Shown here: piece by piece, positions 11,159 to 19,858 of the stretch
Layout of the letters: the number at the start of each line of letters is the position of its first letter
How positions within the stretch are numbered: the stretch's first letter is position 1
Origin: Irineochytrium annulatum
Lineage: Eukaryota > Chytridiomycota > Chytridiomycetes > Chytridiales > Chytridiaceae
Length of the DNA stretch: 20,524 nt
NCBI GenBank assembly: GCA_027600665.1
Contig: JADGJL010000465.1
Location: 1-20,524, forward strand
Reading direction: 5' to 3'
Notes under the pieces: model-generated
Told to the model about the DNA's origin: nothing
Database searches by the model: none
Seen by the model: only the letters and a program-made list of their open reading frames with translations
Translations under genes and position numbers: made by a program

Positions 11159-12839
11159 ATGACGCGTCCTTTTATGCTCCTTCTCGCCCTTGTCGTGGCG
11201 TCCTGGGCGCGGCCCACGCCCGTGCCTCCGCTTCCAGCCGTCTTCCACATGATCCCGCCTCCAAAGCCGCCGCAATCGGACGTGCCGACGCCGGACCCGA
11301 CAGTGGAGGAATCTCCATACCAAAATTGGGGTCCCTTGTTTAAGCTGAGCGATATGGCCGCCGCCAGTGAGTTTCCTTCATTGCATTCACATGACGCTTT
11401 GTCAATAAGCAACGCTTTTTTGTTCCTCTCAGCGGGTCCGGCTTTCCAGCTCACGTATTATGGTCGGTTATTTCTGCATTGGCTTGCTGTGACTAAAGGA
11501 TGTTCTCAGGAGGACCGATTATGAGAAGCCCAGTGAACATATGTGAGTCTACCTTTTGCCGCGTTGTGATTAAGGCTAACTTCAGTTTTAGACGTTTTAT
11601 GTAAGAGAAGGTGATTGTTGTGCATCTTCTGACTTCGTGTTGTTCAACTGGTTGTGTTACTACAGATGTAAGAAGAATGCTTATGTATTGCGTATTGTTA
11701 TCTAATCGAAACTATCAAGTACGGCAATCAATGGGGCTTGCAAGCGACCTTGCAAGGAGGCCTGCAGAAATTTCTCCAGCAACTTCGTAAGTCCAACGCT
11801 TCCCTTTTTTGTTACTTACCTTTCATAGCGCAAACAAATTGGTATCAAATACTTCAAAACGAATATAATGTAATTCGTTGACTGCATGCTCCACCGATTT
11901 CTTTGTTACTAAGTGAATTCACATAGGTCACTTCCTCCCTTACTGTTAAGAAATCCGTTATCATACCCAGACTAACGTTGACGACCATCACCGACATCGA
12001 CATCCAGTCACTCATCGCCAAGTACATCAAGCTCGGGCAGATTCCGTCAGATACCAACGGCATTTATGCCTTTATCATGGGGCCGGATATCGCTCCAGGC
12101 GGCCTTCTTTTTAAGGGCCTCGGTTATTGCTCGTCGTTTTGTACGTAAACGCCGCTTGTTTACGGTCTTACCTGTCTTCCTGCAGTCATGGGTTATTTAC
12201 TAAAACATGATTGCAGGTGGCTACCATGCCGCGTTTTCCGGAATGAAATGTAAGCCCCTACTTATTTTACCAAGCTTAATACAAACAGACTTGGTTGTGG
12301 GAACATCATGTGGAGCTTGTGGAAGCTCGAATACTGCCCTGGCTTTGCAAATCGTAAGTCCAGGATTTTTATTTTTTTTTTTTTTTTCTTTCGCCCTATT
12401 ACCGCATAGCCGTGATTAACGGACGCTTGGTTTGGCGCTCAGAACCTCAGCCACGAGCTTGCCGAGACGGTATGCCATTCACGTTTCCATAATTTCCATT
12501 GATACAGAAATATAGCTAACGGATCCTATGCTCTCGACTACCAAAACCCTGGGCCCACCTTACTACGTCGGCTGGTACAATCTCAACAACGGCGAAATTG
12601 GGGATCCTTGCACCGCCATAAGCTGCACGACCAACATCTTGAAGTCCGCAACAAAGTTGGAAAGGAGAGGTGATTTGGGAACAAACAGGGATGGAGGCAA
12701 TTCTGGGCTGGAACAGAGGGCTTCTTCTGTCGTCGGGACCCTTGTTGTACAGGTCGGTTGGCGGTGTCCTTTTCGATGCATAACTTCCCTTTTCTTTCAG
12801 CAAATTTGGAGCAATGCAAAGTTAAAATGCATCTGCTAA
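11159..12839 (+). CDS. Secreted EXORDIUM / phosphate-induced protein 1 (PHI-1)-like protein
   Basis: This protein resembles the plant EXORDIUM/PHI-1 family of secreted growth-associated proteins; its biochemical activity is unknown. Thirteen exons join to 334 residues: 11159-11366, 11433-11462, 11510-11542, 11592-11600, 11666-11667, 11720-11786, 11829-11869, 11927-12140, 12217-12249, 12289-12353, 12443-12469, 12516-12752 and 12801-12839. The N-terminus (MTRPFMLLLALVVASWA) is a signal peptide. Family signatures in order are QLTYYGGPI, NIYVLYYGNQW, LIAKYIKLGQIPSDTNGIYA, GYCSSFCGGYH, SCGACGSSNTAL, LSHELAETLTDP (residues 236-247) and a terminal QIWSNAKLKCIC. The frame cannot be kept without the 2-nt exon (see separate entry). 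Introns are 39-89 bp. Exon borders around exons 3-6 rest on family consensus, so confidence is high for the family and moderate for each small exon. Confidence 0.87.
11592..11600 (+). other. 9-nt microexon of the EXORDIUM-like gene
   Basis: The exon ACGTTTTAT is bounded by TTTTAG and GTAAGA. With the preceding T it encodes Y-V-L and the first base of Y, completing the family motif N-I-Y-V-L-Y-Y-G. An alternative acceptor 6 nt upstream (TTCAG) would insert Phe-Leu-Asp in place of Tyr. The CTAAC branch-like motif at 11576-11580 is only about 5 nt from that AG but 11 nt from the chosen one, which favours the 9-nt form. Confidence 0.75.
11666..11667 (+). other. Putative 2-nt microexon (AT) of the EXORDIUM-like gene
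   Basis: Exon 4 ends in phase 1 (T at 11600), whereas the next recognisable coding block, TACGGCAATCAATGG (YGNQW) from 11720, must be entered in phase 0. Direct joining gives a frame that stops at the TAA at 11788. No other AG between 11601 and 11719 restores an open frame. The dinucleotide AT at 11666-11667 is preceded by CTACAG and followed by GTAAGA. Inserting it makes the codon TAT and gives V-L-Y-Y-G. The two flanking introns are then 65 and 52 bp, typical for this genome. Confidence 0.72.
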
Positions 12840-12859
12840 AAATGCGGCGATCTGCTGAC

Positions 12860-12880
12860 TCACCTGCCGTGCTCAGGTGA
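12860..12880. repeat. 7-bp inverted repeat (hairpin) in the 3' UTR
   Basis: TCACCTG (12860-12866) and CAGGTGA (12874-12880) are reverse complements separated by 7 nt, and a short T-run follows. It lies 20 nt after the stop codon of the EXORDIUM-like gene. It could fold in the 3' UTR, or act in DNA as a pair of E-box-like CACCTG sites. No function is established. Confidence 0.6.
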
Positions 12881-12949
12881 TTTTTAGAACATCCTGCACA
12901 ACGGCGACACGATAAAACGCCACTGTATTAATTGTTTTGCATTCGCTTG

Positions 12950-12955
12950 AATAAA
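12950..12955 (+). terminator. AATAAA polyadenylation-type signal
   Basis: An AATAAA hexamer lies about 110 nt downstream of the EXORDIUM-like stop codon, in an AT-rich stretch, where a poly(A) signal for that gene would be expected. Confidence 0.45.
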
Positions 12956-13285
12956 CGTCAAATTATACATCGTCGGTAGAATTATGCAATATAAAAAACG
13001 CGGTACGCAGAACCCCATCGTCTGCTGAAAGGAATTGTGTACCGCTGCATCTCCTCCGCTCTCATCCGCACGTTCTCATCTGCAGGGTTGCCCGCCAGAT
13101 CATTTGCCGCCAGCCCCCGGATGTGTTCCTATAGTTCTTTAGTTTGCTGCTCATTGCTGTTATGTCGTTCAACCAATGTCGAATCTTTGGAGAAAAAAAA
13201 AGGAATTGAGCTCGGAATTATTAACAAGCACGTCAATACATCTCCGTCCGAGTTGGTCAAAAAAAGTTCGAAAGTGCACATCCCG

Positions 13286-15341
13286 ATGGCCGACAACCCG
13301 CGATGCTTCATGGACGTGGTGATCGGGAAGGAAAGCGCCGGCCGGATCGTGTTTGAGCTGTTCGCAAATGAGGTCCCGAAAACCGTCGAGAACTTCAGGT
13401 GAGCATTCCTTCGCGTGCTGCGTGTAGCTGGTCTGCAAAGAACGGAACCTCATCCGCTTTGCGGGGGTTCGCTCATCGCTACGAGCCTTTGCGCCGATGC
13501 ACTGACTCATGCATGACTTATTACGTTTCTTTGGATTTGATTTGTTCTGAACTTGGCGTTGGATTTATCGCAGATGTCTGTGCACGGGAGAGCGCGGCCG
13601 GTCGCCCAGGACGGGTATAGCCCTCCATTACAAAGGCGCACCCTTCCACCGCATCATTAAAGACTTCATGATCCAGTCGGGGGACTTCACACATCGGGAC
13701 GGCACCGGCGGGGAGTCCATCTTCCCGACGACGCCGTTTCCTGACGAGCGGCTCACGCGGCCGCATTCGGAGCCGTTCCTGCTGTCGATGGCCAACAAGG
13801 GGAAGGACACGAACAGCTCCCAGTTCTTCATTACGACGGTCAAGTGTCCACATCTGGACGGGAAACACGTCGTGTTCGGGAGGGTCGTCAGCGGGGCGGA
13901 GGTCGTGAGGAGGGTGGAGGGCTTGGCCGTGGATGGGGAAGGGAAGCCGTTTGAAGAAGTGATAATTGGCAAATGCGGCGAGCTAGTGAAGGCGGTCAGG
14001 CCTGGCGGTGCGGCGCCGGCTGCGGTGGCTGCTTCGCATTCGGAGAAGAGAGCTAGGGAGGAGGACGACAGCGATAGCAGCGATGATAGTTCAGACGACG
14101 AGGAGGAAAAGATGAGGAAGAAGAAGAAAAAGGAGAAGAAAATGAAGAAAAGGGAGAAGAAAGAGAAGAAGCGGAAGAAGAAGGAGGAGGACTCTGCGGA
14201 GGAGCCGGAGGACGGGCAAATGGACGAAAAAGCGGACGAGCCTCCCGAGCCCGAAGTTATAAACGAGATATTTTTGGATCCGAGGCTCAAGATTCCCGAG
14301 TACCGGTTCCTTGATCGAGATTACGACCCGCGGAAGAAAAGGGTTGGCATTGTTGCGGACGATGGGAAGCCGGCGGCGGACAGGAGGCCCGATCGGGCTG
14401 CTTATGTGGCGACTGGGCCACGCGAGGATCGGGATGGCAGAGTTGTGAAAGGCAGGGGCCCATTGGTAAGTTTTGTATTGCCATTTAACCTTTTCTGACC
14501 TTCTGTTCAGAAATTCGGTGGCGGCTTCCGTTCTGATTCTTATCAGCCGCGAGATGCCCGCTCCGCCGGGAACGGCGGGCCCCCGGTTCAAATCGGTCAA
14601 GGCCGCCGCTTCAGCAACGGCGGGTGGGTTACCGGCGTCGGTCCTCCCGGTGACCGCTTCCGCGGTCTGGGGGATAGGCATCGGGACGAGAGGGGCCGAG
14701 ATGAAAGAGATCGCGATGATAGATGGCGAGACGATAGAGGACGAGATGATAGAGACCGAGATTATCGACGCCGCGATTACAGGGATAGGGACGATAGGGG
14801 TGGCGATGATCGGGCGAGGGATGATAGGGACAGAGACGAGAGGCCCGGCAAGGAAAGGGGCCGAGACCGCGAGCCCGTTGATAAGAGCCATCTCCCGGAC
14901 TTACGGACAATGATTCGGGACCGCGAAGCGAAGCGGACGTCTGAGGCTGGAGAAGACAAAAAGTATAGCGACGGCAACGGCGGCTTTTCAATTATGGGCC
15001 GGGCAGCTAAAGCGAAGAAGGAGGCAGGGGAGGCGGATGAGAATCGCCGCGAGAACGGGAAGAAGGGGCCGGACGTAGACCGCCGTGACAGACGTCGGAG
15101 CGATTCGAGGTCGCGTTCGCGATCGTTCTCGCGGTCGAGGTCGAGGTCACGGTCAAGAAATAGGTCACGATCGAGGACGCCTTCAAGGTCGAGGTCCAGG
15201 AGGGACTCCCGATCAGATGTCGACGATCGAAGGAGGCGAAGAAGGTCGCCAACCAGGTCGAAGTCGAGGTCAAGATCGAGATCGAGGAGGAGGAGCAGAA
15301 CAAGGAGCAGGAACAGGAGTAACTCCAGCTGGAGCGATTGA
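13286..15341 (+). CDS. Nuclear SR-cyclophilin (peptidyl-prolyl cis-trans isomerase G-like)
   Basis: This is a peptidyl-prolyl isomerase fused to a splicing-type RS tail, as in PPIG/SR-Cyp, probably acting in nuclear speckles. Exons are 13286-13398, 13574-14465 and 14511-15341, with introns of 175 and 45 bp, giving 611 residues. The cyclophilin domain (~1-170) has [44 protein letters not shown] (Arg, Phe, Met, Gln of the active site), [18 protein letters not shown] and [10 protein letters not shown]. The His in [11 protein letters not shown] replaces the Trp of CypA, as in PPIG, and suggests weaker cyclosporin binding. A Ser/Asp/Glu stretch and a Lys-rich block (~205-240) follow, then [12 protein letters not shown], an Arg-Asp dipeptide region (~388-459) and a C-terminal RS domain (~529-611). 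The start at 13286 matches the family N-terminus. An in-frame ATG at 13121 would add 55 residues. Confidence 0.93.
14668..14880 (+). repeat. Arg-Asp dipeptide repeat region of the SR-cyclophilin
   Basis: The coding sequence is built of degenerate GAT/GAC-AGG/CGA/CGG units translating as RD, RDD, RDRD and RDE clusters. Such mixed-charge RD/RE tracts are typical of splicing-associated proteins such as U1-70K. The reverse strand is open over the same interval only because of this repetitive composition. Confidence 0.9.
15090..15338 (+). repeat. Arg-Ser (RS) domain coding repeat
   Basis: This encodes alternating RS dipeptides with [24 protein letters not shown] and [10 protein letters not shown] segments up to the stop codon. 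The DNA is a degenerate (AGGTCG/CGATCG)n repeat. RS domains are phosphorylated by SR-protein kinases and mediate speckle localisation in characterised proteins. Confidence 0.93.
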
Positions 15342-15785
15342 AAGGGCTGCTAAATTCGGATGGAAGGGTTAGGTTACTTGATCAACGTATAGAATTTTTG
15401 TGCGTACACATCATCATAGTAATGAACAGAGAACCGACGTTAACGTTGTGCCTATAAACTTAAACAGCTACCATCGACGCGTGGGCAAAGAAGGCGCCAC
15501 AACGAAGTGCTCGTCAGATTTACAGTGGCACAGGCCGCATTCTTTCAAGGCGACGCCCTGTCTCAACGAGCAGGTCTCGCCGCGTATAGTTCCGAGTCTC
15601 TCGCGCGCCGTCCGTCCCAAGGCGCGCGTTCGCCAGCAATACGAAGTGACGTTGGTCTTCGTCGTGGGTTCGCGAGTTCAATTCAGCAGTGCAATCTCCG
15701 AGGCGCCAGCGCGAAATGTACTCCTTAGGGCAGCCTCTCAACAGACGAAGCTAACAACCATTCTTCCCGTCTTCGGTTGAACAGG
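15342..15785. other. Spacer between the SR-cyclophilin and the endoglycoceramidase gene
   Basis: This 444-bp tandem spacer holds a 3' UTR and a promoter. TATAAA at 15453-15458 sits in the 10-mer CCTATAAACT, which also occurs upstream of TRM7. Short open frames on both strands show no recognisable protein content. Confidence 0.5.
15453..15458 (+). promoter_or_regulatory. TATAAA element upstream of the endoglycoceramidase gene
   Basis: TATAAA lies about 330 bp before the start codon, farther than usual unless the 5' UTR is long. The surrounding 10-mer is identical to the one 80 bp upstream of TRM7. The role is tentative. Confidence 0.25.
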
Positions 15786-17674
15786 ATGTTGGTCTTCTTC
15801 GTCTGGGCACTGCTCGCTGGCGTCGTTGCTGGTGGCAGCTTCAACCTCCCATCGCAGTCTATACCAGAGCGAATCGTCAAGACAAGAGGTCCCTTGTTTA
15901 TCGACGACCTCGGGAGGTCGCGCGTCTTTCGGTAAGATATTCAGTAAATATTCAGGAATTTTTCTTCTGCGTTCTCCCTTTGACATTGGTTGTTTAGCGG
16001 CACGAACGTCGTCTACAAGGGCTTTCCATTCCACCCCGACATATCTCCAAACGCGTCGTCCGCGCAATGGTCTTTCAACCAGGACGACGTCAACATCCTC
16101 GCCTCACACGGCGTGACTGCTATCAGGCTCGGGATCATGTGGCCCGGCGTCGAACCCTTCCGGGGTCACTACAACACCAGCTACCTGGCCGTCATGGCTG
16201 AGATCGTGGAGATGCTTCAGGACGCGGGGATATACGTGCTGCTGGATTTCCATCAGGACGCGTTGTCGGAGAAGTAAGTGACTCTCACCGTCGTTGGCAG
16301 GCTTCGTGACGCTCACCTATCCTGCTTCATAGGTTTTGCGGTGAGGGACTGCCGATGTGGGCCGCCGAGCCACAGGGCAGCCTTTTCAACATTCTCGGCT
16401 TTCCCGCCCCTATCGAGAAGCCTTATGCAACGGACTCGAACGGCATCCCGAGCCCCGCGGATTGCGGAAAGCACGGTTTCGGGGACTATACAATCACATA
16501 TGCGGCCTCCACCGCATACCAAAGGTACGTAACATTATGTTCTTCGGCCTTTCTTGTTCACGGTTGACGTATGATTTATATTAGGTTATACACCAATTAC
16601 GACGGCCTCCGGGACGCATGGGTGACATACTGGAAGATCGTGGCGGCGACGTTTTTAAACTTCAACAACATCTTGGGGTACGACTTGATGAACGAGCCCG
16701 GCCGTATGTATCCTCCTTATTTGCATATAGAATCCCGACATACTAGCTTATAGTTAACACGCGCATGCACCAGCCGGTAACATCTTTGCCGACCCCGCGC
16801 TCATTCTCCCCGGCAATGCGGATCACGAGCTCCTGGAGGGCTTTTTCTCGGCGGGTGCCGAGGGTATCCGCAGCGTCGACCCAAATGCCATCATTTTCAT
16901 GGGCTCGATCACATGGGACAACTTCCAGATTGGGTTTAAGAGCGTCCCCGGCGGGCCGGCCTACGCGTCCAGGACCGTGCTGTCGTTCCACCACTACGAG
17001 CCGCCTCAGCTGTTCGATCTGAACGTGACATTTGTCGAGAGGATGATGGATATGACCAGGTTGGGATGCGGCGGGATGCTTACAGAGTGAGTGATACTTC
17101 TTTGGCCTTAGATGACAGTTTACTAAGCTTGCAATGTAGGTTTGAAATGGGCTGGCAAAACGGTAACAACGTCGAGGCCATCCGTCGCAAATCCGCGGTG
17201 GCCGAAAAGTACTTCTTCAGCTATACCGGCTGGGAGTACACCGACTATGTCGCCATCACGTGAGTTAGAAGTTGACCAAAACGCAAAGCGTCTTCACAAT
17301 CGCTAACAACTGCAACAAACAGCGGCACAAACAACGGTCTGCGAGACCCTTCCACAGGCCTCGTCCGCCCGGACATGGCCGCCGTCTACTCCCGCACCTA
17401 CGCGACCGCCATCGCCGGCGACCCAACCCACACTTCCTTCGACGACGTCTCAGGCAACTTCACCCTAACCTGGACGCACGACGGGACGGACAACCTAACA
17501 GAAATCCGGCTGAACTCGGCCTCCCACTACCCGACGGGATACACGACGGGCGTCACGGACGGCCTGAGGGTCGTGTCGAGGGCCGCCGGTGGGGCGGGTT
17601 TCGTTTATGTCGCGGCGGATGGGAGCATGGATTTGACGGGAGAGCAAGTGACGGTTTTCATCATGAGAGTTTGA
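15786..17674 (+). CDS. Secreted endoglycoceramidase-like GH5 glycosidase
   Basis: Enzymes of this family release the oligosaccharide from glycosphingolipids such as glucosylceramide. Exons are 15786-15931, 15998-16273, 16333-16524, 16585-16703, 16774-17086, 17140-17259 and 17323-17674, giving 505 residues. MLVFFVWALLAGVVAGG is a signal peptide. Signatures of the family are RGTNVVYKGFPFHP, VTAIRLGIMWPGVEP, VLLDFHQDALSEKFCGEGLP and YDLMNEP (acid/base Glu242). A downstream LTEFEMGWQ supplies the nucleophile Glu349, whose codon is split by intron 5. FHHYEPP matches the conserved active-site His/Tyr. The C-terminus (TGLVRPDMAAVYSRTYATAI, then a beta-rich domain) is complete. Several N-x-S/T sequons (NTS, NVT, NFT, NLT) fit a secreted glycoprotein. 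Substrate could be a fungal glucosyl- or galactosylceramide or an external lipid; this cannot be told from sequence. Confidence 0.92.
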
Positions 17675-18194
17675 GTCATAAAATGCTCGAAGACCCGAGC
17701 ATAATGACTCCTTTTAGAAAGCTGCTTGTTTTGGTTTGCAGATAGACTTTTCAATACTGAGCTGTTCTCATACACCCCGTCCTGATTTTATGACGGTAGA
17801 TAGAGCGCAACATGTGCGTTTTCAATAAATATCTTCAATGTACAAATAATCCTAATGACAGGCGCTGCTAGGTCGTTGCATGAGTGTTAAAGAACGCCCT
17901 CGACGGTTTCTCATCGTGTGTTTGGTCAAACATGTGTATTGTGTGATAGCATTTGCGCTCGCAATCTGTGCGTTTCCCCAGAAGGTGATGCTCCGACCGT
18001 ACTACGTCACGATTTTAAAAATAATAAAATACAGAATACAAAGAAGCAGATAGATGAAAGACGCAAGCCCTGCGAGCTCTCGCACCGCGGCCCGCTACAT
18101 AAAAAAGACATATCGAGTGTACCGGTCGCTTATGCGTAGTACCTGATTCGAAACCCCACAATGCTTTGCTTTCTCCTCACGCTCCGGTTAACCT
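17675..18194. other. Convergent 3' spacer, endoglycoceramidase / RIB3
   Basis: This 520-bp spacer lies between two convergent genes and should contain both 3' UTRs. An AATAAA at 17824-17829 lies 150 nt after the endoglycoceramidase stop. The region is AT-richer than the flanking exons (for example 18010-18060). No coding or RNA gene was recognised. Confidence 0.55.
17824..17829 (+). terminator. AATAAA polyadenylation-type signal
   Basis: An AATAAA hexamer in an AT-rich context lies 150 nt after the endoglycoceramidase stop codon, on the same strand. Confidence 0.45.
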
Positions 18195-18933
18195 TTACCA
18201 GCCCTCCCCAAACCCATTCTCCACCCTGTACTTGATAATGTCCGCGATCGTGATCAGCTTAAGCCCCCACTTGTTCGCCATAACCCTAAGGTCATCCCTC
18301 CTCGCCATCCCACCCTCATCCAACACCACCTCACAGATCGCCGCCGCCGGGCTTAACCCCGCCAGCTTACACAGATCCACCGCCGCCTCCGTGTGCCCGA
18401 TCCGCTCCAACACGCCGCCGTCCTTTGCACGGAGCGGGAAGACGTGGCCGGGCCGATTGAAGTCCGTGGCAACGGAGGCCGGGTTCGCGAGCGCTTGAAT
18501 GGTCTTGGACCGGTCCGAGGAGGAGATCCCGGTGGAGGTTCCAGTGGCCAGGTCGACGGAGATCGTGTAGGCGGTCTTGTAAGTGTCCTCGTTGCGGGCG
18601 ACCATGGGCGGAAGCTTAAGAGCATCCAGGCGGTCCCCTAACATCGGCACGCAGATGAGACCGCTGTAGAATGAATCCAGCGTTAAATAATCGTTGCGGG
18701 ATACTCAGGATCGAGCGGTTCAAAAGAACGAACCTGGTGTATCGGATCATGAAGGCCATCTTCTCCGGTGTTGCGTGCTCCCCAGCGATGATCAGGTCGC
18801 CCTCGTTCTCCCTGTCTTCATTGTCCACGACGATGAGGAACTCCCCGGCTCGAAAGGCGTCGATTGCGGACTGGACAGAGTCGAACGTTGCGGGCGCGGC
18901 GTGGTTGCCGTTGGCAATGGGAGGGGACGGCAT
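18195..18933 (-). CDS. RIB3: 3,4-dihydroxy-2-butanone 4-phosphate synthase (riboflavin biosynthesis)
   Basis: This enzyme converts D-ribulose 5-phosphate to formate and 3,4-dihydroxy-2-butanone 4-phosphate, the four-carbon donor for lumazine synthase in riboflavin synthesis. Two exons on the minus strand, 18933-18734 and 18663-18195, are separated by a 70-bp intron and encode 222 residues, near the ~208 of yeast Rib3. Family motifs are [20 protein letters not shown] (acidic Mg2+/substrate loop), [21 protein letters not shown] (the intron splits the Ser codon), [22 protein letters not shown] and [16 protein letters not shown]. It is a stand-alone RibB-type protein, with no fused GTP cyclohydrolase II domain. 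The ATG at 18933 precedes a short poorly conserved leader. It is convergent with the endoglycoceramidase gene and divergent from the GFA-domain gene. Confidence 0.97.
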
Positions 18934-19858
18934 CGTGCGGAAGGGAGGCGGCGGTCAGGGGCAGGCCGACGAGGGTGATGAGCGTCGGGGAGTGAGTCAG
19001 TGTAAAAGATATTGAGCCCATGTGTTTCTGCTGACATCACCGAGCCGAAGCCGCGAAAACCGCCGATTTTGAAATCGGCCCGAGCGGTCCACTCGTCCAC
19101 GGCCACATGAGCGACCTGTTGGATGCCGGCCTGCTTGTGGGCCGTCATGACAAGCGCGTGGAGACCACGCGTCGTCGAAGTGGCAGGCCGACGGGTTGTG
19201 AAAGTGGAAATGTCACGCTCTAAACTCACGAACCGGCTTTCCTCGTGCTCTGTCCGTGCCCTGGAGCACTTGGGAGACTCGTCCAGGCCTCAGACGGCGA
19301 TTGGGAAGGCACATCGAGCCGAGGAGACGGGGGCTAAGTACCGGCAGCAAATTCATGCATACATGGAGCTGTATATATTAGTGACGAGAGACAGATTGAA
19401 AGCGATGTAACGTCCTTAATCAACTCAATAAAATCTGATTCCTGGAGTGGTGCGGACACGCCAGCCGCAGTATCATGATGGTCGCCGTGGAGGAGGAGCC
19501 TCACGGTGGGCTGGATTATGGGGATCATATCACTTCGTCCTCTGGCTGTTGATGTAGCCCGACTTCCGGGACGATGATGATCTTCTAACTTCGCTCCGAA
19601 ATCATGAACCCCTCACCAAATATAGTAATAAAAAATTCCGCGTATACTAGAATTAATAATACTACCTCTTGGTGGAAGTTGAGCTGTTGTTGTTGTTCCG
19701 CTTTGGCTTTGATCTGCGATTAAATTATATAATAGTCTGGTGGAAGTCCAGCATAAATCGTGGACGAAGTCCTGCTTGGTCGTTTGAACTTCCCAAATCG
19801 CGCCGGAATCTGGCGCTCTGCACAACGACCCTTGCGCTCGACACCCGCGACTCTCCCA
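18934..19858. promoter_or_regulatory. Divergent intergenic region, RIB3 / GFA-domain gene
   Basis: This 925-bp spacer separates divergent starts and holds both promoters. It contains an 8+8-bp inverted repeat at 19062-19079 and, near 19660-19740, AT-rich sequence just upstream of the GFA gene. Minus-strand frames extending upstream of RIB3 show no family similarity. No gene is supported here. Confidence 0.5.
19062..19079. repeat. Inverted repeat GCCGATTT-TG-AAATCGGC (CCG-N10-CGG)
   Basis: GCCGATTT (19062-19069) and AAATCGGC (19072-19079) form a perfect 8-bp inverted repeat with a 2-nt centre, about 130 bp upstream of the RIB3 start. It contains CCG and CGG triplets in everted orientation, the half-sites used by fungal Zn2Cys6 regulators. 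A regulatory role is a guess from motif form and location. Confidence 0.4.

Larger units (their letters stand above)
12840..13285. other. Spacer between the EXORDIUM-like gene and the SR-cyclophilin
   Basis: This 446-bp spacer holds the 3' UTR of the EXORDIUM-like gene, including an AATAAA at 12950-12955 about 110 nt after its stop, and the promoter/leader of the cyclophilin gene. A small hairpin-forming inverted repeat lies at 12860-12880. The cyclophilin frame is open upstream to 13037 with an in-frame ATG at 13121, but no family similarity is seen there. Confidence 0.55.

Noticed and set aside
12860..12885. Rho-independent bacterial terminator
   Set aside because: The surrounding genes have spliceosomal introns, so a bacterial terminator is not expected. 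The hairpin is listed only as an inverted repeat.
13121..13285. In-frame upstream ATG adding 55 residues to the SR-cyclophilin
   Set aside because: The family begins a few residues before PRCF, and the extra sequence shows no domain or conservation signal. It is kept only as an alternative start.
13628..14290. 220-codon minus-strand open frame rich in Ser and Phe
   Set aside because: It lies antisense to the cyclophilin domain and the Lys-rich block (AAG codons read as CTT/TTC). It has no independent similarity.
14091..14891. 266-codon open frame on the minus strand across the cyclophilin gene
   Set aside because: It is the mirror of the RD-repeat and Lys-rich coding sequence. Its Ile/Pro/Val repeat composition follows from the sense-strand repeat, and the plus-strand cyclophilin is clear.
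15090..15338. Short regular repeats that might suggest a CRISPR or satellite array
   Set aside because: The units are 6-12 bp, degenerate, in frame, and encode an RS domain; there are no spacers.
18934..19229. N-terminal extension of RIB3, or a separate minus-strand gene upstream
   Set aside because: The frames are short, no family similarity was recognised, and the ATG at 18933 already gives a full-length enzyme.
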